A stretch of 5,582 nt of DNA from Burkholderiaceae bacterium (lineage in GTDB: Bacteria > Pseudomonadota > Gammaproteobacteria > Burkholderiales > Burkholderiaceae_C). The position numbers were made by a program, and so were the translations under genes. The DNA lies in assembly GCA_017999135.1 (NCBI GenBank), contig JAGOBT010000247.1, positions 1 through 5,582 on the forward strand, read 5' to 3'. Each line of letters begins with the position of its first letter. Within the stretch, counting starts at the first letter, position 1. A model generated the notes under the pieces. It saw only the letters and a program-made list of their open reading frames with translations, made no database searches and was not told the origin of the DNA. This document shows, piece by piece, positions 1 to 3,893 of this stretch.

Positions 1-356
1 CCCTGGTCGTTGCGGATCATCGTCTGCCACACATGGGTGGTGCGGCCACGGTGCAGGGCGATGCTTTCGCCGGTGACGGTGCTGCCCACCTTGGCACCGG
101 CGATGAACTTGGTGCTGCTGTCGGTGGTGGTGGTGCGCTGGCCGGCACCCAGGTTCACCACCGTGCCCACCGCGCCCAGCGTGTCGGCAAACGCCATGTA
201 GGCGCCGCCGTGCAGGATGCCGCCGCCGGTGCACAGGTCGGGGCGCACCGGCATCTCGGCCACGATGCGGTCGGGCGCCACGCTGGTCAGGCGCACGCCC
301 ATCAGGCCGGGAAACAGGGGGTCGAGCATGGCTTGCACTGCGGCGGCGTCGAGCAT
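1..356 (-). CDS. PaaI/YdiI-type hotdog-fold acyl-CoA thioesterase, C-terminus beyond the window
   Basis: Likely cytosolic thioesterase that hydrolyses an acyl-CoA (often an aryl- or hydroxyaryl-acyl-CoA in this family) to the free acid and CoA. The visible 118 residues begin MLDAAAVQAMLDPLFPG and carry the family hallmark LHGGAYMAFADTLGAVGT (about residues 48-65). In it HGG is residues 49-51, and Asp58 sits where the catalytic Asp/Glu lies in PaaI and YdiI. A preceding segment (VAEMPVRPDLCTGGGILHGG) and a following strand region (TTTDSSTKFIAGAKVGS) fit one hotdog domain. Full members are about 130-150 residues, so only a short C-terminal piece is missing at the left edge. The start at 356 has a weak GAGAG Shine-Dalgarno-like stretch 7-8 bases upstream; a second in-frame ATG at 329 is possible but lacks one. 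The gene is divergent from the GDT1-family gene. The substrate cannot be inferred from context. Confidence 0.88.
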   Translation of the reverse strand, partial: MLDAAAVQAMLDPLFPGLMGVRLTSVAPDRIVAEMPVRPDLCTGGGILHGGAYMAFADTLGAVGTVVNLGAGQRTTTTDSSTKFIAGAKVGSTVTGESIALHRGRTTHVWQTMIRNDQ

Positions 357-389
357 GGTGGTTCTCTCGGTGGTGGGTGTGGAGGCCTG

Positions 390-426
390 CCACCTTAGGC
401 GCCTGGGCCGCCAGGTGCCACCGTGG
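390..426. other. Stable hairpin / inverted repeat in the divergent intergenic region
   Basis: GGCGCCTGG (398-406) pairs with CCAGGTGCC (411-419) to give nine continuous base pairs, one of them G-U, around a four-base GCCG loop. After a small internal loop, an outer CCAC (390-393) pairs with GTGG (423-426). No U-run follows on either strand, so it does not look like an intrinsic terminator. It lies between two divergent starts, so it could be an operator or an mRNA leader structure for either gene. The structure is read directly from the sequence; its function is unknown. Confidence 0.45.
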
Positions 427-461
427 TTTCCGGGATGGCGGACTGCCAGCCCGGCGGCAGG

Positions 462-483
462 GCACCGACAGCGCACCGACAGC
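462..483. repeat. Perfect 11-bp tandem direct repeat (GCACCGACAGC x2)
   Basis: GCACCGACAGC occurs at 462-472 and again immediately at 473-483, a head-to-tail duplication about 40-60 bases upstream of the GDT1-family start. An 11-bp period is close to one DNA helical turn, so the copies could place two protein contacts on one face of the helix. A chance slippage duplication is equally plausible with only two copies. Confidence 0.6.
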
Positions 484-522
484 GGCGGCGGCTATCCTCG
501 ACAGCTTTGGTTCAGGCACTGC

Positions 523-1098
523 ATGGAAGCCATTCTCGTCTCCACCGGCATCGTTGCGCTCGGTGAAATGGGTGACAAGACCCAGCTGCTGGCGCTGCTG
601 CTGGCCGCGCGTTTCCGCAAGCCGGTGCCCATCGTGCTGGGCATCCTGGTGGCCACGCTGGCCAACCATGCCATGGCCGGTGCGCTGGGTGGCTTGCTGG
701 CCGCCTGGATGGGCCCGCAGTGGCTGCGCTGGGTGATCGGCATCTCGTTCCTGGCCATGGCGGTGTGGATGCTGGTGCCCGACAAGCTCGACGATGTCGA
801 GACCGAAGGCCGTGGCCGCAAGCTGGGCGTGTTCGGCACCACGGTGCTGGCGTTCTTCCTGGCCGAGATGGGCGACAAGACCCAGATCGCCACCGTGGCC
901 CTGGCTGCGCGCTACACCGATCTGGTGGCGGTGGTGCTGGGCACCACGCTGGGCATGATGCTGGCCAACGTGCCGGCGGTGCTGCTGGGCGACCAGATCG
1001 CCAGGCGGGTGTCGATGCGGCTGGTGCATGGCATTGCCGCGGCCATCTTCGCGGTGCTGGGGGTGCTGACGCTTCTGAACGTGGGGCAGCTGTTCTGA
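523..1098 (+). CDS. UPF0016 / GDT1 (TMEM165) family membrane protein, probable Mn2+ exporter
   Basis: A 191-residue inner-membrane protein with about six hydrophobic segments arranged as two homologous halves. Each half carries the family signature E-x-G-D-K-T-Q: EMGDKTQ at residues 15-21 and again at 115-121. The acidic residues of these motifs form the cation site in the family. Known relatives are yeast Gdt1, human TMEM165 and the Vibrio cholerae Mn exporter MneA, so export of Mn2+ (perhaps also Ca2+) in exchange for protons is the most likely role. A charged loop (about residues 87-100, PDKLDDVETEGRGRK) joins the halves. The length is normal for the bacterial two-repeat form. The start at 523 is chosen because the first helix and motif follow directly; the upstream in-frame extension is not hydrophobic or family-like. 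Only a weak CAGG lies upstream as a ribosome site. Family assignment is firm; ion specificity is inferred. Confidence 0.93.
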   Translation: MEAILVSTGIVALGEMGDKTQLLALLLAARFRKPVPIVLGILVATLANHAMAGALGGLLAAWMGPQWLRWVIGISFLAMAVWMLVPDKLDDVETEGRGRKLGVFGTTVLAFFLAEMGDKTQIATVALAARYTDLVAVVLGTTLGMMLANVPAVLLGDQIARRVSMRLVHGIAAAIFAVLGVLTLLNVGQLF

Positions 1099-1117
1099 GC
1101 ATGTGAAGGGCGCCGTG

Positions 1118-1138
1118 CGGGCCGCTGCGACGGGCCCG
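1118..1138 (+). terminator. Weak hairpin after the GDT1-family gene, possible terminator
   Basis: CGGGCC (1118-1123) can pair with GGCCCG (1133-1138) across a nine-base loop, about 20 bases after the stop codon. The right arm lies within a perfect 12-bp palindrome, GACGGGCCCGTC (1129-1140). There is no T-tract, so intrinsic termination is doubtful. A second, weaker hairpin (GGCGCA 1157-1162 with TGCGCC 1175-1180) follows. In DNA this GC-rich such pairings are common by chance. Confidence 0.2.
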
Positions 1139-1282
1139 TCTGGCAGCTTGTCACGCGGCGCAGCGGCTGGTGCGTGCGCCCCGTCACGAACCCTTGGGTC
1201 AGGGGGTGGCCGGGTTGGAGGGGCCCCGCGACATTGCGGTCCTCCCGGGCTGCAAGGCCCCCACGACCTGACTGCAAGCACC

Positions 1283-1912
1283 ATGAACAAGACCTTGATC
1301 GCCGCCGCCATCACCCTGCTGGCGGCCGCCCCCACGCTGGCCCTGGCGTCCACCAACCTGGTGGTCAACGGCAGCTTCGAAGACACCGTGCAGCGCAATG
1401 GCTCCTGGGCCATCCACGGCGCCCTCAACGGTTGGACCAAGGAATCCGGCACGGGCATCGAGGTGCGCAACAACGCCGTGGGCAAGGCGTTCGACGGCAA
1501 CAACTTCGTCGAACTGGACAGCGACACCGCCAATGGCAACACCATCATGCGGCAGTTGCTGACCACCACCACCGCCGGCCAGCTGTATGACCTGAGCTTC
1601 GCCTACTCGGCCCGCCCGGGCCTGGCCAACGCCGCGTCCAACGGCATCTCGGTGTCGTGGAACGGCACCGTGCTGACCAGCCTGTCCGGCAAGGGCGGCA
1701 CGTCGCACAACTGGGTGGAAGTCGGCCTGCAGGTGGTCGGCACCGGGAACGATGTCCTGCGCTTCAGCGCCACCGGCCCCAACGACAGCCTGGGCGGCTC
1801 ACTCGACAACGTGTCGCTCACCGCCGCCGTGCCCGAGCCCGGCACCTACGCGCTGATGGCCGCCGGCCTGCTGGCGCTGGGCTTCATCACCCGCCGTCGC
1901 CAGGGCGCCTGA
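1283..1912 (+). CDS. PEP-CTERM sorting-domain exported protein, DUF642-like
   Basis: A 209-residue secreted protein. Residues 1-22 form a Sec signal peptide (MNKTLIAAAITLLAAA..., likely cut after ALA). The mature part opens with NLVVNGSFED (26-34) and continues with a beta-rich domain containing GW (50-51), FVELDSD (75-81), YDLSFAYSARPG (102-113), SVSWNG (123-128) and a closing LDNVSL (174-179). This is the pattern of the DUF642/galactose-binding-like PEP-CTERM proteins. The C-terminus is a textbook PEP-CTERM tail: VPEPGTY (183-189), a short hydrophobic helix (190-202) and RRR (204-206). Such tails are recognised and cleaved by an exosortase, and the proteins end up at the surface or in the exopolysaccharide matrix. 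No exosortase is in the window. The start at 1283 is set by the signal peptide; the frame stays open upstream, but that stretch is not protein-like. No Shine-Dalgarno is seen. The ligand is unknown. Confidence 0.9.
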   Translation: MNKTLIAAAITLLAAAPTLALASTNLVVNGSFEDTVQRNGSWAIHGALNGWTKESGTGIEVRNNAVGKAFDGNNFVELDSDTANGNTIMRQLLTTTTAGQLYDLSFAYSARPGLANAASNGISVSWNGTVLTSLSGKGGTSHNWVEVGLQVVGTGNDVLRFSATGPNDSLGGSLDNVSLTAAVPEPGTYALMAAGLLALGFITRRRQGA

Positions 1913-1918
1913 TCGCGC

Positions 1919-1940
1919 CGGCCCGACGGCCTCAGGGCCG
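1919..1940. terminator. Hairpin at the convergent gene junction, possible bidirectional terminator
   Basis: CGGCCC (1919-1924) pairs with GGGCCG (1935-1940) across a ten-base loop, spanning the 19-bp gap between the PEP-CTERM stop and the soxA stop and including the end of soxA. Its position between converging genes suits a shared terminator, but neither strand has a following U-tract, so the call is tentative. Confidence 0.25.
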
Positions 1941-2696
1941 CACCGCCGGGGTCTCCACCGGCATGCCGGCCGCGCGCTGCGCCAGCCAGGCTTCCAGCGC
2001 CAGCCATTCGGGTGCATCTGCGGCCCAGGGCTCGGCGCGTACGCCCACCACGCAGCCGCGCAGGCGGCGCTGCAGGCTGCCCAGGCCCTGCCATTCCAGC
2101 CGGTAGGTGGGGTAGCCGGTGGCGTGGCCCTGCGGGATCACCGCGCCGCCCAGGCGCTGGCCGGCGCGCTGGTCATGGCAGTGCAGGCAGGCCAGGTTGA
2201 TCTGCCCCAGCCGCTGCTGCCACAGCACCTGGCCCTGCTTGCGCAGGGCCACGAGGCCGGCATCGGCCGGCGGTGACACCGGCTGCCCGCGTGACTGCAG
2301 GCCCAGATAGGCTGACAGCGCCAGCAGGTCGGCATGCTCGGTGGGCAGCGGCGCGGCCTGCTGGTGCTGCTGGCGGCAGGCGTTGATGCGGCCGGCCAGG
2401 TTCAGCGCGCCGCCACGTGCGGCATCCCAGGCGGGGTAGCGCGCGGCCACGCCGGCCATGCTGCGGGGTGCGTCGCCATGGCAATCCGCACAGCGCTTGC
2501 CGCCGGGGCCCGTGGGCGCGCGCCAGAGTTGGTCACCGTCCTGCACCCACAGCATGGCCGGGTTCTGGGCGTCGTCGCGCTGCAGGGCCTGCAGCGCCGG
2601 GCCCATGAACTGCAGACCCGACCGGCGGGTGTCATCGGCTGACGCAACCGATGCCGCCAGCAGCAGCGGCAGCAGGGCCAGCGCGCGCCGTCTCAT
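1932..2696 (-). CDS. soxA: SoxA: dihaem c-type cytochrome subunit of a SoxAX-type complex
   Basis: A 254-residue periplasmic cytochrome. In thiosulfate oxidisers SoxAX oxidatively attaches the sulfur substrate to the SoxY arm cysteine. Here residues 1-20 are a Sec signal peptide (MRRRALALLPLLLAASVASA). Haem motif 1 is CADCH (69-73) and haem motif 2 is CLHCH (170-174). A conserved INAC (104-107) lies between them. The active-site region QRRLRGCVVGVRAEPW (209-224) has Cys215 where the haem-ligating, catalytic Cys of SoxA lies, preceded by R211/R213 and followed by R220. The end (PVETPAVRP) is also SoxA-like. Two haem motifs make this the dihaem form. The start at 2696 is preferred because it yields the signal peptide and its ATGA overlaps the soxZ stop by 4 bp; the frame is open to 2864 but that part lies inside soxZ. 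It is the last gene of the operon: no soxB follows. Given the SoxY arm variant, its true substrate may not be thiosulfate. Confidence 0.93.
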   Translation of the reverse strand: MRRRALALLPLLLAASVASADDTRRSGLQFMGPALQALQRDDAQNPAMLWVQDGDQLWRAPTGPGGKRCADCHGDAPRSMAGVAARYPAWDAARGGALNLAGRINACRQQHQQAAPLPTEHADLLALSAYLGLQSRGQPVSPPADAGLVALRKQGQVLWQQRLGQINLACLHCHDQRAGQRLGGAVIPQGHATGYPTYRLEWQGLGSLQRRLRGCVVGVRAEPWAADAPEWLALEAWLAQRAAGMPVETPAVRP

Positions 2697-3034
2697 GCCG
2701 GCGCGATGGCCCGCGTCTCGCGGTGCGCAAAGCCCCAGTCGCCGGTCCATTCGAAGGAGAGTGTCCCTGGGCCGTCGGCGCGCAGCCAGAAGGCCAGGTA
2801 GGGGTTGGCGGCGATGGCGGTGTACAGGTCGGCCGCGAACACCAGTTGCCCGTCGAGCCTGCATTCAAACCGGGTGACGATGCTGCGCGGCACCACGTTG
2901 CCGAAACCGTCGTGGCGCAGGCCGTTTTCCATCGGGTGCGCCAGCGTCACCCGCAGTTCGCCGGGCTGGCCACGGCGCAGCGCCTCCAGGCCGTGGATCA
3001 GGGTGCGCACGCGCGGGGCGGGGGTGTCGGCCAT
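2693..3034 (-). CDS. soxZ: SoxZ: partner subunit of the SoxYZ carrier
   Basis: A 113-residue immunoglobulin-like protein without its own signal peptide. It is expected to be carried to the periplasm bound to SoxY through the Tat system. Recognisable SoxZ blocks are LAHPMENGLRHDGFGN (31-46), VPRSIVTRFECRLDG (48-62), VFAADLYTAIAANPYLAFWLRA (65-86) and GTLSFEWTGDWG (90-101). The length is near the family norm of about 100-110. It starts 14 bp after the soxY stop with no clear Shine-Dalgarno, and its TGA overlaps the soxA ATG (ATGA at 2693-2696), which points to translational coupling. Its role is to form the SoxYZ heterodimer that presents the swinging arm to its enzymes. The assignment is firm; which compound the dimer carries is open because the SoxY arm is non-canonical. 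Confidence 0.93.
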   Translation of the reverse strand: MADTPAPRVRTLIHGLEALRRGQPGELRVTLAHPMENGLRHDGFGNVVPRSIVTRFECRLDGQLVFAADLYTAIAANPYLAFWLRADGPGTLSFEWTGDWGFAHRETRAIAPA

Positions 3035-3048
3035 GGGTCGCGGACCGG

Positions 3049-3522
3049 TCAGGGTTCGATGCAGGCGGCCAGCGTCACCAGCACGTCGACATGGTGCGAC
3101 CACTGGCTGCCGTCGCGCATGCGCGCCAGCGCCACCAGCTGCTGCGACGTGGCCAGGCGGATGCGCGTCTGCACCTGCGCCAGACCGCTGGCTGGCGTCA
3201 GGCTGAAGCGGGCCACATCCCGCTGCGGGTTGCGCTCGTTGAAGACGACGATCTCCACCACATGGTCGGCCGCCGTCATCGGGCTGTCGACCTGCACGCG
3301 GATGGGCACGGCGTTGCCGTTTTCCACCAGCGGTGCGATGTCGAGCAGCACCCGGCCTTCGGTGACCGGGCGGCCGGCGGCCCATTGCCTTTCTACCTCC
3401 TGCAGCGTGGGTGCGGCCGACACCGCGGCCGCCGGCCGCAGGTGCAGCGCCAGGCCCAGGCCGGTGGCAGCGCCCAGCAGGTGGCGGCGGGTCGGGTGGC
3501 GGCGGGGCGGGGCGGTGGTCAT
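3049..3522 (-). CDS. soxY: SoxY-related carrier with AACIE arm (not GGCGG)
   Basis: A 157-residue carrier subunit exported by the Tat pathway: twin arginines at 12-13 in TRRHLLGAATGLGLAL, then AAA before the mature part. The SoxY fold is clear from VENGNAVPIRVQVDSPM (66-82), VVEIVVFNERNP (88-99), the TRIRLATSQQLVALARM stretch (119-135) and DGSQWSHHVDVLVTLAAC (137-154). True SoxY ends in the flexible GGCGG arm, whose Cys holds the sulfur intermediate. Here the protein ends TLAACIEP, with Cys154 (codon 3061-3063) retained, the two Gly before it replaced by Ala, and the Gly-Gly after it replaced by Ile-Glu-Pro. I recall that protein family collections separate such proteins as 'SoxY-related AACIE arm' paralogues. 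The Cys can still act as a covalent carrier, but the arm is bulkier and charged, so a different cargo or enzyme partner is likely (inference). It overlaps the soxX stop by 4 bp (ATGA, 3519-3522). Confidence 0.92.
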   Translation of the reverse strand: MTTAPPRRHPTRRHLLGAATGLGLALHLRPAAAVSAAPTLQEVERQWAAGRPVTEGRVLLDIAPLVENGNAVPIRVQVDSPMTAADHVVEIVVFNERNPQRDVARFSLTPASGLAQVQTRIRLATSQQLVALARMRDGSQWSHHVDVLVTLAACIEP

Positions 3523-3893
3523 CGCAGCGTGGCCAGCCAGGCCACCAGGTCGTCGATCTGCCCGTCGGTCAGCAGCGGCTTGCCGCGCTGAGCCAGGGCC
3601 ACCTGCCGCAGGCCGGTGCTGCGGCCGTAGCTGGGCATCACCGTGTCGGGGTTGAAGCGCTCGGGCGCCACCAGGCGCTGGCGCAGGGTGTCCGCGTCCA
3701 GCCGGCCGCCCACGCCGGCCAGTGGCGGGCCGATGGTGCCCTGCAGCGCCGGGTTCTGCCCCGGCACCGCATGGCACAGCACGCACAGGCCCTGGCTGCG
3801 GCTGAGCGCGATGGCCTCGCCGCGCGCTGCATCGCCCTGGGCAGCCACGGGCTGCGCCAGTGCGATGGCCAGAGCCAGCCAGGCCAATCTCAT
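3519..3893 (-). CDS. soxX: SoxX: monohaem c-type cytochrome subunit of a SoxAX-type complex
   Basis: A 124-residue periplasmic cytochrome c. Residues 1-18 are a Sec signal peptide (MRLAWLALAIALAQPVAA). The haem site is CVLCH (37-41) in the SoxX context GLCVLCHAVPGQ. It is followed by the family block QGTIGPPLAGVGGR (51-64), a distal Met ligand in TVMPSYG (Met86) and the ending GKPLLTDGQIDDLVAWLATLR-like helix (about 104-124). This is full length for the short SoxX form. SoxX takes electrons from SoxA and passes them to soluble cytochromes. The start at 3893 gives the signal peptide and forms ATGA with the stop of the preceding molybdenum hydroxylase gene (3890-3893); no strong Shine-Dalgarno is seen. 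As the first cytochrome after a molybdenum hydroxylase it might also serve that enzyme, since IorB-type enzymes often use c-type cytochromes. That extra role is inference. Confidence 0.93.
   Translation of the reverse strand: MRLAWLALAIALAQPVAAQGDAARGEAIALSRSQGLCVLCHAVPGQNPALQGTIGPPLAGVGGRLDADTLRQRLVAPERFNPDTVMPSYGRSTGLRQVALAQRGKPLLTDGQIDDLVAWLATLR

Larger units (their letters stand above)
357..522. promoter_or_regulatory. Divergent intergenic region between the thioesterase and the GDT1-family gene
   Basis: These 166 bases separate two divergently transcribed genes and so must hold the promoter of each, unless one is served from farther away. I find no convincing paired -35/-10 hexamers. 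A TATCCT at 493-498 could be a -10 for the plus-strand gene but has no matching -35. The region contains a strong hairpin (390-426) and an 11-bp tandem repeat (462-483), listed separately. No yybP-ykoY manganese riboswitch signature is visible. The regulatory role is inferred from gene orientation only. Confidence 0.5.

Noticed and set aside
357..522. yybP-ykoY manganese riboswitch upstream of the GDT1-family gene
   Set aside because: It is an expected element for this family, but I could not find the conserved GGGGAGUA-type core or its partner segment; only an unrelated hairpin is present. A covariance-model search would decide.
217..522. Upstream extension of the GDT1-family protein to 217
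   Set aside because: The extension overlaps the opposite-strand thioesterase and is not hydrophobic; the conserved family N-terminus begins at 523.
1141..1260. Sigma-54 (-24/-12) promoter for the PEP-CTERM gene
   Set aside because: Some PEP-CTERM genes use RpoN promoters. TGGCAG at 1141-1146 has no GC at the right distance, and the TTGC at 1234-1237 has its nearest GG two bases too far upstream. No site has correct spacing.
2697..2864. N-terminal extension of SoxA to an upstream start at 2864
   Set aside because: The frame is open, but the stretch is arginine-rich, lies wholly inside soxZ and would bury the signal peptide that begins at 2696.
3480..3522. Pseudogenised SoxY
   Set aside because: The frame is intact, the Tat signal and carrier Cys are present, and the altered arm matches a recognised variant type, so decay is unlikely.
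2651..3655. Long plus-strand open frame across soxZ, soxY and soxX
   Set aside because: Its translation is low-complexity and Arg/Ala-rich, typical of an antisense shadow in high-GC coding DNA. The opposite strand encodes clear Sox proteins.
3519..3893. Generic cytochrome c subunit of the molybdenum hydroxylase rather than SoxX
   Set aside because: QGTIGPPLAGVGGR, TVMPSYG and the GKPLLT ending are SoxX signatures, and soxY, soxZ and soxA follow in the classical order.
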